A DNA stretch of 46,919 nucleotides. It comes from Thiocapsa sp. UBA6158. Lineage in GTDB: Bacteria; Pseudomonadota; Gammaproteobacteria; Chromatiales; Chromatiaceae. The stretch spans positions 1-46,919 of the forward strand of contig NZ_DIUM01000014.1 in assembly GCF_002423035.1 (NCBI RefSeq), in the 5' to 3' direction. The notes beneath the pieces are model-generated. The model saw only the letters and a program-made list of their open reading frames with translations. It was not told where the DNA came from and ran no database searches. Position 1 is the stretch's first letter, and each line of letters starts with the position of its first letter. Both the position numbers and the translations under genes were made by a program. This document shows positions 33,335-42,009 of this stretch, piece by piece.

Positions 33335-36300
33335 GGGTGGCTTCTCCTGTTGGTTCGGTCCGGGCGAATCGCTCCCAGAGCATGGCGAGGACGGCGAGTC
33401 GATCGCTTTCGGGGACGTCGGCAAGTGTCGCGGCGATGCGTTCGGCACGGGCGGTGGCGGATTTTCGCTGTGCATCCGAGAGATGGATGACGCGGCTGAT
33501 CTCGCCATGCCGGCTGTCGACGCTCTTCATCAGCAGGGGATCGCCGTTGCGTCCGTCGGCATCGGGATCGTGGTTGTTGACCTTGCCGAGTCGGAGTCGT
33601 TCGAGATCCTGTAACTGGTTGCCGAGATCGCGCAGACGCAACTCGGCGAGTCGACGGGTTTCCTCGTGCCACTTGGTCGGGGGCATCTTGCCGAGCAGGG
33701 TTGCAACGGATTCGAGCCACGCCTGGTCGGAGTCGTGTACGGTATCGCAGAGACGGCGGATCAGGGCACCGAGGCCCATGCGGTCGGGGGTGAGGCGATC
33801 CAGCCCCTGATAGCGCTCGGTCACGGCGGCGCGCAGGGCTGCGAGATCCGTCACCGGCGCAGCGATCAGCACCCGAGCCAGCTCGGCCTGCCAGTGTTCG
33901 AGCAGGGTCGGATAGGCCTCGTTCAGTTCTTTAAAGACATCACGCAATCGCGCGATGAATGGCTCGACCCGTGCCGGATCGGCCGTCGCAAAGTCGCCGA
34001 TGGCGATGCCGCAGGCACGCGGGAGTGCATCGAACAGTAAGGCGCCGGGGCTGCGTGCACCCTGAAAGGCGTCGCGCACCTGCGCCGCCTCGGGGCTTAG
34101 AGTCTTGCAGCGCTGGGTGTATTCGGGCAAGCCGGAGATGAAGCGCACCAGCGGGCGCACGATATCGAGCAGTGTTGCGTCCTCGCGAACACGTCCGACA
34201 ATGTCTTTGATGTAGCGATCGAAGATCTCGCCGCGCAGTCCGCCGAGGTCGAAGCGTTCCAGGGCAAAGAGCTCGGGGCGTCGACACAGCAGCTCGGCTT
34301 GCTCGACGGTCAGCGCTTCGCAGAAGGCGCCTTCCTGGTAGAAGGCGACCTCGCGGCGGTTCGCCAGCAGATAGGCAATGATCAAGACGGGCAGAGGGCC
34401 GAGCTTGGCACCAAAAGGCGGACGCTGCAGTCGGGCATAGATCTCGGGCAAACCGACCTGACGGTCGCCGGCCGCCCCGAGGATCTTGTCGATTTCTTCC
34501 CAAAGGGGTTTTAGACGACAGGGATCCGGGTCCGATGGGACATGGAGTGCGTAAACCGTCTCGCTGTCGACGCGACGATGCAGACCGCTTTGCTTGAGCA
34601 GCGAAAGATAAAGGCTCTTCTCTGCCGGTGTCTTCTCGATGCCGAGATCGGGTCGGTCGGGCGCTTCGAGCATGGCGAGGATCAGGCGCTTGCGGCCGAG
34701 ATTGGCGCTCGGCGAGGTACGATCGCGGTTGATGAGCTCGTTGCGCAGGCGCGGCGACTTCGGGTAGCAGATGTCCTGCACCCAGGCCGAGAGCTGCATT
34801 TGGAGATCGCGACGGTCTTTCACCGGACGCTCTTGGGCCGGACGTTCCCTACCCTTCCAATACCAGCGCAGCGCCTCGGGTTCGTCGAGCAGCGCGCGGA
34901 TGAGCTGCAGGGTCTCAAGCTCGGCGTTGTTGAGCCAGGCGCGGTGCTCGCGCTGCGCGACAGGGTCGTGGTGGAGCGCCGCATGACGCGTCGGCAGATC
35001 CTGCAAGGCCATCCATTGCGCGACCGACTCATGCAGGCGCTCGGTGAAGTGGCACACCGCAACGACGCTTCTGAAGGGCGCGCCCTCGAGGGTCGGCTGC
35101 TCTTGTGCCTCGGCGAGGTAAAGCCAGAGGTCGAGCGCGTCCAGGGCGGCCGGATCGGTGTCGATGGATTTCGGCGGCCAACGGTCCGCGGCGGTAAAGC
35201 GCGGCGTAAAGGCGCGCACCGTGCCGCTTTCGATGGTGGCCCGCCGCGCGACAACCGGACGCAGCGGGGCAATCGCGTTCAGGGTGTCGACCAGCGAAAG
35301 CTGCGCCTGCTCGGCGGTGGCCTCGCGCAGGGCGGCGGCGAGATCGAAATCGCTGCCTTGCCAGACGCGCCACTCTTGGCTGTAGCTGCGGAAATGGATG
35401 GTGGAAACGGCTTGAAGACGTCGCAGCAGATCGGGTGTGGTCTCGTCGAACAGCAGACGCAACAGCGGCTCGCTGGCCTTGAGCCCGCGCTGCGCGCCGA
35501 TGAGATTGAGCAGGCCGATGGTCTTGAGTAGATCCACGGCGGGGTCGTCCGGGGCGCTGTCAAAGCGCTCCAGCGCGGTGATGACCTCGACCCAACGGTG
35601 ATAGGTCAAGGGGTCGGAGACGCTGCCGGATTGGTTGAGGATGAAATAGTCGTAGAGCTCCCAGGGGCCGATCCAATCGCCCATGCGTAAGCGCCCGAGG
35701 CGCTCGCGCAGGCCGAACGGCTCGGCGCTGCCGAGATAGGAGAAGAGCGTCCGCTCGTTCTGCGCGACCTTCTGACAGAGTGTCGGGAGGATGAGGAGCG
35801 TGATGGGATGCAGCGGGTAGCAGCGCTCGAAGAGTGCGCGGGCCTGCGTGGTGTCCAGACCGACGGGGAGCGCACCGTGCCGTTCGAGTGCATCCGTGAT
35901 CCGGTCGAGCTGTGCACACAGGCTCTGCGGCAGGGGCGCGGTGCGCTCGAAGGCGGCGCCGACGATGTGCAGCGATTGCTCCGCCGGCTCGATGAAGGCG
36001 ATGGACTCGAAACGGCCCTGAACCTTTTGCCATTCGTCGCGCAACTGCTTGCCGAGCCGCTGGCTGTAGTATTCGAACGCCTGATGCAGCATGACGAGCA
36101 AATACAGCGGGGCAACGCTTGCGGCTTGTGCGTGCTCGGCGAGCAATTGCAGCAGATGGATCTCGCGATGCTGCGGGTGATAGGACTCGTATTCGAGAAA
36201 TTTGCCGAGCTCGTCGATCTCGATCAAGACGCCTGTTCCGCCGGCATGCGCCCATGCGCGCTGCACGCGTCCGATCAGGTGCAGGACATGGTCCATCGGC

Positions 36301-36782
36301 GTGCCGGGCTGGGCCGCGGCGAGGGCGTCGTCGATCAAGGCGGCGGGCAGGCCGGCCTGTTCGACGGCAAGCGCGAGGCCGAGCATCAACTGTCGAACGA
36401 GCGAGTCCGGGATGCCGTTAATGGCGACCCGCAGGAAACCGCGTCCGTTCGGTCGGGCGGTGCGAAAACGAGCAGCGAGTTTGGGATCGGCGGTCTCGAG
36501 CACGCCCATCGCAGCGGAATGCTGCTCGGCTGCGGGTTCCGACAAGACGGCGGCGGCGAAAAGGCCGAACACCGATTTCCCGGTCCCATAGGGTCCGATC
36601 AGCGCTACGGCACGCTGATGCGTGCCTGCGGAAAGGCCATCCGCCATGCGTCCCAGTGCCTGGATGGCGCGCGATGTCGGAACATAGGCGCGGATCAGAT
36701 CCGGCGCGTCGGCATCGCGCGTCAGGTTGATCGAGCGCGTGTAGGCGGTGCCGATCTGGATAACACGATCCAATATGGTCAC
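33327..36782 (-). CDS. sspC: SspC: large P-loop ATPase of DNA phosphorothioation
   Basis: This 1151-aa ATPase sits between sspB and sspD. Walker A is GPYGTGKS (63-70) and Walker B GVLIEIDELGKFLEY (D190-E191). Later landmarks are LYLLVMLHQAFEYYSQRLGK, which looks like a sensor region, CYPLHPITLLILPTL, and a long helical C-terminal half. The start is GTG with AGAAGGACCGCGAC just upstream. It lies 104 bp after sspB and overlaps sspD by 8 bp. In the SspABCD pathway SspC is an ATPase required together with SspB nickase and SspD for inserting sulfur into one DNA strand. The 1495-aa ATPase of module B shares its Walker B context. Family call is strong from context; the exact mechanism is not visible. 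Confidence 0.82.
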   Translation of the reverse strand: MTILDRVIQIGTAYTRSINLTRDADAPDLIRAYVPTSRAIQALGRMADGLSAGTHQRAVALIGPYGTGKSVFGLFAAAVLSEPAAEQHSAAMGVLETADPKLAARFRTARPNGRGFLRVAINGIPDSLVRQLMLGLALAVEQAGLPAALIDDALAAAQPGTPMDHVLHLIGRVQRAWAHAGGTGVLIEIDELGKFLEYESYHPQHREIHLLQLLAEHAQAASVAPLYLLVMLHQAFEYYSQRLGKQLRDEWQKVQGRFESIAFIEPAEQSLHIVGAAFERTAPLPQSLCAQLDRITDALERHGALPVGLDTTQARALFERCYPLHPITLLILPTLCQKVAQNERTLFSYLGSAEPFGLRERLGRLRMGDWIGPWELYDYFILNQSGSVSDPLTYHRWVEVITALERFDSAPDDPAVDLLKTIGLLNLIGAQRGLKASEPLLRLLFDETTPDLLRRLQAVSTIHFRSYSQEWRVWQGSDFDLAAALREATAEQAQLSLVDTLNAIAPLRPVVARRATIESGTVRAFTPRFTAADRWPPKSIDTDPAALDALDLWLYLAEAQEQPTLEGAPFRSVVAVCHFTERLHESVAQWMALQDLPTRHAALHHDPVAQREHRAWLNNAELETLQLIRALLDEPEALRWYWKGRERPAQERPVKDRRDLQMQLSAWVQDICYPKSPRLRNELINRDRTSPSANLGRKRLILAMLEAPDRPDLGIEKTPAEKSLYLSLLKQSGLHRRVDSETVYALHVPSDPDPCRLKPLWEEIDKILGAAGDRQVGLPEIYARLQRPPFGAKLGPLPVLIIAYLLANRREVAFYQEGAFCEALTVEQAELLCRRPELFALERFDLGGLRGEIFDRYIKDIVGRVREDATLLDIVRPLVRFISGLPEYTQRCKTLSPEAAQVRDAFQGARSPGALLFDALPRACGIAIGDFATADPARVEPFIARLRDVFKELNEAYPTLLEHWQAELARVLIAAPVTDLAALRAAVTERYQGLDRLTPDRMGLGALIRRLCDTVHDSDQAWLESVATLLGKMPPTKWHEETRRLAELRLRDLGNQLQDLERLRLGKVNNHDPDADGRNGDPLLMKSVDSRHGEISRVIHLSDAQRKSATARAERIAATLADVPESDRLAVLAMLWERFARTEPTGEATHE

Positions 36783-36886
36783 GTCGCGGTCCTTCTGGGG
36801 GTTGTTGTCTCGCTGGTGGGATGCGGGTGTCTGATTCCATGATATCTCGGACGGCGCCTTTGTCGGTCTCGATCATCTCGGCGTCC

Positions 36887-37789
36887 TCATGCGGCGACCC
36901 GCCCGCGGTAGTGCCGAGAGAGGATGTCGATCGGGTCGATGACCTCGCCGCGTCGGTAAAGCTGGTGCACGCCGGCGGTGTCGCGCAGCTCGTAGCTGCG
37001 GGGATCCTGCTCGATGACACGCGCGAGACCGGTCATGAGGCCGTCCTCGGTCAGGCGGAACACTGCACCGGGTGCGGCCCAGCCCTCGGTGCTGTAGAGG
37101 ACGACGCGCATCGGCAGGGCCGGCTGCTGCGGCTGCGCGGCGAAGCGTTGGGCGAGCGCAAACTGCAGGGCAACCGGCGGCAGCGCCGGGCGTGTACCGC
37201 GCAGGCTGCGATAACCGGCGTCGGGGTCGCTCTCGACAAGCCCGAGCTGTGCGAAGGGCGAGTCGAGATGCTCGTCGGTGCGCCCCTCCTCCGCGGCATA
37301 CATGCGCAGCAGGGTGGAGATGTCGGATTTTAGTGTGCTCGCCGATCGCGGTGCCTTCAGCTCCTGCTCGGTGAACTCGCCGAGGGCGCGCAGGGCGTCG
37401 GCATCGCGAAAACGCGGCATGGGAAAACGGTTGAAGAACCAGAAGAAGCCGGTCGCGGACTCGGCGTTGGAGGCGATCAGCCAGTGGAGGATCCAGAGTG
37501 TCGCGTCGTCCTCAAGATAGGGGTCGCCGCGTGTGCCGAGCAGGGTGGTGCCGAGGCGTGTCGCCTTGCCGCGTCCGCTGTCGAAGCTGACCAACCCGGT
37601 GACCTGCAACCAGTAGTGGATGGCGTTGACCATGTTGCGCCCGACACCGAGTCGGATCATGGCGTCTTCGGGCCGTGAGAAGATCTCGGGATCGTCCGCC
37701 AGCGCCTCGAAGCCTTTCGGCAGCCAGCCGTAACGCAGCGGGAAGGTCTCGTGGCGCCCGAAGGTCGCCTTGGCGCGGTTGAGCTTCAT
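36887..37789 (-). CDS. sspB: SspB: DUF4007 family DNA nickase of the phosphorothioation system
   Basis: This 300-aa protein is a clear DUF4007 member: FGRHETFPLRYGWLPKGFEA (residues 10-29), RLGVGRNMVNAIHYWLQVTG, then LGTTLLGTRGDPYLEDDATL followed by WILHWLIAS and GFFWFFNRFP. SspB has been described as the nickase that opens one strand for PT insertion in SspABCD systems. It is the first gene of the cassette. The ATG has no good Shine-Dalgarno sequence upstream (CCCTCCCC), which is odd for the lead gene and may mean weak or regulated expression. The 380 bp upstream contain a hairpin and a copy of the island repeat. It is separated from sspC by about 100 bp with no terminator visible. Confidence 0.9.
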   Translation of the reverse strand: MKLNRAKATFGRHETFPLRYGWLPKGFEALADDPEIFSRPEDAMIRLGVGRNMVNAIHYWLQVTGLVSFDSGRGKATRLGTTLLGTRGDPYLEDDATLWILHWLIASNAESATGFFWFFNRFPMPRFRDADALRALGEFTEQELKAPRSASTLKSDISTLLRMYAAEEGRTDEHLDSPFAQLGLVESDPDAGYRSLRGTRPALPPVALQFALAQRFAAQPQQPALPMRVVLYSTEGWAAPGAVFRLTEDGLMTGLARVIEQDPRSYELRDTAGVHQLYRRGEVIDPIDILSRHYRGRVAA

Positions 37790-37937
37790 GGGGAGGGTTT
37801 CATGAGGCAGGTCAACATCAGTGTTGCGAAGCGTCTACTACGCAGGGTCCGTGTCATCATGAGTGGGCTCCGAGCCCTTTTGAACTGGAAGATACACGAA
37901 CCCGGATGCGACGCCAAGGGACAGCAAACCTATAGAC

Positions 37938-37969
37938 GCTCGTGACATCCGCTCCGCGGTGCCACGAGC
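37938..37969. repeat. Hairpin repeat related to 4518-4545
   Basis: GCTCGTG (37938-37944) and CACGAGC (37963-37969) form the outer stem, with an inner CCGC/GCGG stem. The sequence matches the 4518-4545 palindrome in the same orientation with a few changes. The two copies lie outside modules A and B, about 33 kb apart. Confidence 0.6.
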
Positions 37970-37984
37970 CGGTTTGTGCTCGTG

Positions 37985-38079
37985 GGCCTTGATCGTTATC
38001 CCGGCCGGCAGCGCGCGTGCCATGCGTCGTCAGGGCTTCCAGCCCTGATTCTCTCAGGCCAGGATGGCCTGACGACGCA
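37985..38079. repeat. Island repeat copy 2 with 57-bp palindrome
   Basis: This copy is in direct orientation to the one at 21697-21791, with the same 95-bp length and no gaps. The palindromic unit is 38023-38079, and its second nested hairpin is CAGGCCAGGATGGCCTG. The differences lie in the short spacers (for example TTCTC for TCATG between the two hairpins), while stem bases are preserved. Together the two copies bracket the Rpn gene and the whole sspBCD-FGH cassette. Confidence 0.85.
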
Positions 38080-38169
38080 GTGAGCCTCCCGTGTGGGCGG
38101 AATGATGATCACAGTCTGTTCGTGTCTTCGTAAGCGATTCCGGAGGGTGATCGGTCCCAAGGGCGCCGG

Positions 38170-39321
38170 TCAATCCGCCAAGAGTCGAATCCGGGTGATG
38201 GCTTGTCGGACGGCGTCGGCGGCTTGGTCGATCTCGGCCTCGGTATGGTCGCGGCCGAAACTGATGCGGACGGCTCCGTAAAGCGCCCACTCCTCGACCT
38301 CCATCGCGCGTAGGACGTGCGAGGGCTCGACGGCGCCGGAGGAGCAGGCGGATCCGGAGCCGATCGCGATCTCTTCGGCGAGTTGATTGATGAGTGCGTC
38401 GCTCGGCACACCCTCGAAGGAGAGGTTGAGGATGTAGGGCGATGTCCGGGACGGGTCGCCGTTGACGTGGACGCGGAGATCCTCGTCGAGACGCTGCAGG
38501 AATCGCTGCTTGAGTGCGATCACGCGTCGGAGATCCTGATCGCGGCGTACCGCCACGCGGGTGAGCGCGCTGCTCAGGCCAACGATCTGATGGGTCGCGA
38601 GTGTCCCGGGGCGCAGTCCGTATTCCTGGCTTCCGCCGTCCATCAGGGGGCGAAGTCGCACATGCCGGCGGTTGCGCACGAGAAGACAGCCGACGCCTTT
38701 CGGGCCATGGAACTTGTGTGCGGAGAGCGACAGGAGGTCGATCGGGATCCGCGTGAGGTCGATCGCGAATTTACCCGCGCCTTGCGCCGCATCGACATGG
38801 AAAAGGACGCCGGCCTCCGCGACCGCGGCGGCGACCTCGGCGATCGGCTGCATGACGCCGGTCTCGTTGTTGGTGTGCATCAGCGAGACCAACAGGGTCT
38901 CGGGGCGCAGGGCCGCGACGATGGACTCGGGCGTGATCCAGCCGCCGCGGCTCGGCTTCACGTAGGTGGTTTCCACGCCGTCGGACTCCAAAGCCCGACA
39001 GCAGGCGAGCACGGCCTTATGCTCGATCGCTGAGGTGACCAGGTGGCGCCCCTGCGCACGGTATCCCAAGGCGATGCCGCGCAGCGCGAGGTTGTTCGCC
39101 TCGGTCGCACCGGCCGTGAAGATGACCTCGTCGGCGTCGCATCCGAGTTCGGCGGCAATCGCCGCGCGCGCGGCCTGCACATGTTGCGCCGCATCTCGGC
39201 CTTGCGGGTGAGTTGTCGAGGAGGGATTGCCGGGGACGTTGCGCAGGACGTCGATCATGTCCTCGATGACGTCGGGATCGACCGCAGTGGTTGCGGCGGT
39301 ATCGAAGTAGAGCGGCTGCAT
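38170..39321 (-). CDS. sspA: Cysteine desulfurase (SspA/DndA/IscS class)
   Basis: This 383-aa PLP enzyme removes sulfur from cysteine to give alanine and an enzyme-bound persulfide. It shows YFDTAATTAVDPDVIEDM at the start, TAGATEANNLAL, the PLP-lysine motif SLSAHKFHGPKGVG (K203) and the catalytic Cys loop IGSGSACSSGAVEPSHVL (C326). The ATG at 39321 begins the domain; the open frame upstream is not conserved and the start has no clear ribosome binding site. It lies 380 bp upstream of sspB in the same direction, next to the PT cassette, so SspA is the likely role. A housekeeping NifS/IscS function cannot be excluded from sequence. No iscU, iscR or nifU gene is adjacent, which favours SspA. Confidence 0.85.
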   Translation of the reverse strand: MQPLYFDTAATTAVDPDVIEDMIDVLRNVPGNPSSTTHPQGRDAAQHVQAARAAIAAELGCDADEVIFTAGATEANNLALRGIALGYRAQGRHLVTSAIEHKAVLACCRALESDGVETTYVKPSRGGWITPESIVAALRPETLLVSLMHTNNETGVMQPIAEVAAAVAEAGVLFHVDAAQGAGKFAIDLTRIPIDLLSLSAHKFHGPKGVGCLLVRNRRHVRLRPLMDGGSQEYGLRPGTLATHQIVGLSSALTRVAVRRDQDLRRVIALKQRFLQRLDEDLRVHVNGDPSRTSPYILNLSFEGVPSDALINQLAEEIAIGSGSACSSGAVEPSHVLRAMEVEEWALYGAVRISFGRDHTEAEIDQAADAVRQAITRIRLLAD

Positions 39322-39406
39322 GGCGTTTGGCTGATGGCGTGTTGGTGTCGACGTCGACAGGTCGCCGTTCGGTGCAGCCAAGTAGGCCTTAGGTGGGGTC
39401 GAGACG

Positions 39407-39465
39407 CAAGCCGCCGGATGTCCGTTGATCTGCGCTCGGCAAATCAACGGACATCCGGCGGCTTG
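39407..39465. repeat. Perfect 23-bp inverted repeat between actP and sspA
   Basis: Two 23-base arms (39407-39429 and 39443-39465; arm core CCGCCGGATGTCCGTTGAT) flank a 13-base loop with no mismatch. There is no T-run on either strand. Such a long perfect palindrome could be a dispersed repeat, a cruciform or a strong RNA hairpin in the actP read-through or sspA leader transcript. Confidence 0.8.
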
Positions 39466-39523
39466 TGAAGACCCCGCGGCGCAGAGAGGATGGGTTTCGC
39501 TTTGCTCCAACCACACTAGGCTT

Positions 39524-39562
39524 GATGTGGATGGGTTGCGGTGTGCGCTACCCATCCACATC
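39524..39562 (-). terminator. Hairpin 5 bp after the actP stop, putative terminator
   Basis: GATGTGGATGGGT (39524-39536) and ACCCATCCACATC (39550-39562) form a perfect 13-bp stem with a 13-base loop, directly downstream of the actP stop codon on the minus strand. A T-run is missing, so a role in termination or 3' end protection is inferred from strength and position only. Confidence 0.55.
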
Positions 39563-39567
39563 GCGGC

Positions 39568-41301
39568 TTAGTGGCTTGCCGCACCCTCGGCACCGATGCC
39601 GGTTTCGCAACGGATCCGCTGGGCTGCATAGGCCGCACGATCGATCTTGGAGCGCTCGGAGCTGTCGAGGATCGAGAATAGCCAGATGCAGAAGAAGGCG
39701 ATCGGGATCGAGATGATCGCCGGGTTGTCGAGCGGGATCAGCCCGACCGGAACCGCAACGCCCTCTGCATTGACCGCCGTGAAGCCGAGCACGTCGCCCC
39801 ACACCGCCTTGGAGACGATCGTGAGACCGACCGCGCTGAAGAGTCCGGCGAAACCGCCGATCATCGCACCGCGCGTCGTCATCTTGCTCCAGAAGATCGA
39901 GGCCACCAGCACCGGGAAGTTGGCGCTCGCCGCGATCGCAAAGGCCAAGCCGACCATGAAGGCGACGTTCTGGGATTCGAATGCGATGCCCAGAGCGATC
40001 GCGAGCACGCCAAGGGCCAGAGTCGCGATGCGCGAGACGCGGATCTCGGTCGTCTCGTTGCTGCGACCGCGCGCGATCACGTTGGCGTAGAGGTCATGGG
40101 AGATCGCCGATGCCCCGGCGAGTGTCAGACCCGCGACGACGGCGAGGATGGTCGCGAAGGCAACCGCCGAGATGAAGCCGAGGAAGAGGTTTCCGCCGAC
40201 CGCTTCGGCCAGGTTGATGGCGACCATATTGGTGCCGCCCGACAGCCCGGTAATCAACTGATCCTTGATCACGGAGCCGTCTGCCGCAAGCGCCTCGGGC
40301 TTGAAGAACTGCGGGTTCTGCGACAGCAGCACGATCGCTGCGAAGCCGATGATGAAGGTCAAGATGTAGAAGTAACCGATGAAGCCCGTGGCGTAGAAGA
40401 CCGATTTACGGGCCTCTTTGGCATTCGGGACGGTGAAGAACCGCATGAGGATATGCGGCAGACCGGCGGTACCGAACATGAGGGCCAGACCCAGCGAGAT
40501 GGCGTTGACCGGATCCTTGACCAAAGAGCCCGGGCCCATGATGGCGTCGCCCACCGGGCTGATTTCCACGGCCTGTCTGAACATCTCCTCGGGGGAGAAG
40601 TTGAACACGGCGAGCGCGGCACCGGCCATGAAGGTCGCACCCGAGAGCAACAAAACGGCCTTGATGATCTGCACCCAAGTGGTCGCGGTCATGCCGCCGA
40701 AGATGACGTAGGTCATCATCAGGAGCCCGACGGACACGACGGCGATCCAGTACTCCAAACCGAACAGCAACTGAATCAGCTTGCCCGCACCGACCATCTG
40801 AGCGATCAGGTAGAAGGCGACCACGACCAGCGAGGAGACGGCCGCCATCGTGCGGATCTCGGTCTGACCGAAGCGATACGAGGTGACGTCGGCGAAGGTG
40901 AACTTGCCCAGGTTGCGGATCTGCTCGGCCATGAGGAACATGATCACCGGCCAGCCGACCAGGAAGCCGATGGAATAGATCAGTCCGTCGTAGCCGGTCG
41001 CGAAGACCAAGCCGGAGATACCCAGGAAGGAGGCCGCCGACATGAAGTCGCCGGCGATGGCCAAGCCGTTCTGCATGCCGGTAATGCCGCCACCGGCGGT
41101 GTAGAAGTCACTCGCGCTGCGTGTCCGCTTGGATGCCCAGTAGGTGATGCCCAGGGTCGCGCCGACGAAGATCATGAACATCACGATGGCCGTCACGTTC
41201 ACGCTGCTCTGAACGACGGTGCCCGTCAGTGCGGGTGCGGCGGCGATTCCGAAGGGGACCAAGAGGGCAACAAACACGCCCCACATTCCGAGACGTGTCA
41301 T
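39568..41301 (-). CDS. actP: Cation/acetate symporter ActP
   Basis: This 577-aa sodium:solute symporter family membrane protein takes up acetate (and probably glycolate-like short acids) with Na+. About 13-14 hydrophobic segments are visible, starting with a signal-like MWGVFVALLVPFGIAA and then IVMFMIFVGATLGITYWA. The family's ASDFYTAGGGITGMQNGLAI and AGDFMSAASFLGISG motifs follow the first helices, and SVFYATGFIGYFYILTFIIG is typical of ActP. The tail is short and polar (SERSKIDRAAYAAQ). The ATG at 41301 has CAGGAGGCTTTCCA upstream and overlaps the stop of the DUF485 gene as ATGA. Acetate uptake fits photoheterotrophic growth of purple sulfur bacteria. Confidence is high. Confidence 0.93.
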   Translation of the reverse strand: MTRLGMWGVFVALLVPFGIAAAPALTGTVVQSSVNVTAIVMFMIFVGATLGITYWASKRTRSASDFYTAGGGITGMQNGLAIAGDFMSAASFLGISGLVFATGYDGLIYSIGFLVGWPVIMFLMAEQIRNLGKFTFADVTSYRFGQTEIRTMAAVSSLVVVAFYLIAQMVGAGKLIQLLFGLEYWIAVVSVGLLMMTYVIFGGMTATTWVQIIKAVLLLSGATFMAGAALAVFNFSPEEMFRQAVEISPVGDAIMGPGSLVKDPVNAISLGLALMFGTAGLPHILMRFFTVPNAKEARKSVFYATGFIGYFYILTFIIGFAAIVLLSQNPQFFKPEALAADGSVIKDQLITGLSGGTNMVAINLAEAVGGNLFLGFISAVAFATILAVVAGLTLAGASAISHDLYANVIARGRSNETTEIRVSRIATLALGVLAIALGIAFESQNVAFMVGLAFAIAASANFPVLVASIFWSKMTTRGAMIGGFAGLFSAVGLTIVSKAVWGDVLGFTAVNAEGVAVPVGLIPLDNPAIISIPIAFFCIWLFSILDSSERSKIDRAAYAAQRIRCETGIGAEGAASH

Positions 41302-41606
41302 TGGAAAGCCTCCTGGATCTCTTTGGTGAGACGATCGAACTGCCCGTTCGCACGAGCAACGTAGATCCCCGTCAGGATGAAGGCACCCAAGATGATCAGG
41401 ATGCCGACCGGCATGCCGACGGTCATAGTCCAGCCTTCGGCCACCGGAATGGCCAGCCATGCCGGCTCGAAGGCGATGACGAGGATGAACCCGTAGTAAA
41501 TGATCAGAATGGCGGCGGTCAGGGTCCAAGCGAAGCGCTTGCGCGCGCGGATCAGCTCTCGATAACGCGGATGTGCCGCGATGGCATCGACCGTGTGTTG
41601 CTTCAT
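41298..41606 (-). CDS. DUF485 membrane protein, ActP partner (YjcH-like)
   Basis: This 102-aa protein has two hydrophobic segments (FAWTLTAAILIIYYGFILVI and VGMPVGILIILGAFILTGIY) and the DUF485 start HPRYRELIRARKRFAW, as in E. coli YjcH, which is encoded with ActP. The gene precedes actP with a 4-bp ATGA overlap, so the two are translationally coupled. The ATG at 41606 is used because it starts the conserved domain and has CTAAAGGTACCCCT upstream. Its role in transport is not well understood. Confidence 0.9.
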   Translation of the reverse strand: MKQHTVDAIAAHPRYRELIRARKRFAWTLTAAILIIYYGFILVIAFEPAWLAIPVAEGWTMTVGMPVGILIILGAFILTGIYVARANGQFDRLTKEIQEAFQ

Positions 41607-41793
41607 AGGGGTACCTTTAGGAGGCGGTGGTTTTTGATCGTCCGACGCTCGCCGATCAGACACCATCGATCGGTATCGGAAAACGGCACATGAGACCCGG
41701 ACCTACGGCACCCGGGAGGTCTCGGCCGACAGGGGCGCAGCGTCCCCGGCGGGATGATTCGATCAGGCGATCGCCGGGCTCGGGGAGCGCGCG

Positions 41794-41822
41794 ATTGTGT
41801 TGGCGCGGCGGGGTTGCGTCAA
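41794..41822 (-). promoter_or_regulatory. Putative sigma-70-type promoter of DUF485-actP
   Basis: On the minus strand TTGACG (41817-41822) and CACAAT (41794-41799) stand 17 bp apart, with an AT-rich upstream region. The -35 matches 5 of 6 consensus bases and the -10 matches 4 of 6. Transcription would start near 41787, giving a leader of about 180 bases. Confidence 0.45.
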
Positions 41823-41982
41823 TGATCCATGTATTCTTTCTATCTATCCGAAGAATTGATAAATCCGACGGCGCGCAGAGTGCTTCGGTACAGCGCCGTC
41901 GATGACGCGGATGGCCTCGGGGCCGGACGGGATCCGGCCCGAGACGAACCCCCGAATGGGCGGTCCGCCGCAGGCCGGAGGC

Positions 41983-42004
41983 GAGCGACGCGCAGCGTCG
42001 GCTC
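41983..42004 (-). terminator. Hairpin directly after soxB, putative terminator
   Basis: GAGCGACGC (41983-41991) pairs with GCGTC plus GCTC (41995-42004, one bulged G) around a GCA loop, about 5 bp past the soxB stop on the minus strand. No T-run follows, so this is a weak call based on position and stem strength. Confidence 0.4.
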
Positions 42005-42009
42005 CGGGT

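Larger units (their letters stand above)
37790..38169. other. Gap between sspB and sspA, filled largely by repeats
   Basis: No gene is seen in these 380 bp. It contains a small plus-strand hairpin with TTTT (GGGCTCCGAGCCC, 37865-37881), the palindrome at 37938-37969 and the island repeat copy at 37985-38079. It must also hold the minus-strand promoter of sspB, but I could not find a convincing -35/-10 pair. Repeats separate sspA from sspB, so the two may not share a transcript. Confidence 0.6.
41607..42009. other. Intergenic region upstream of DUF485-actP and downstream of soxB
   Basis: No coding sequence is seen in these 403 bp. It contains a likely promoter for the DUF485-actP pair (41794-41822), an AT-richer stretch just upstream of it (41828-41875) and the hairpin after soxB (41983-42004). 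The roughly 180-base leader before the DUF485 start shows no riboswitch I recognise. Confidence 0.6.

Noticed and set aside
22748..38000. Module A as a canonical DndABCDE-FGH locus
   Set aside because: DndB, DndD and DndE are absent; the DUF4007 protein, SspC-type ATPase and short DndC-like protein point to SspBCD.
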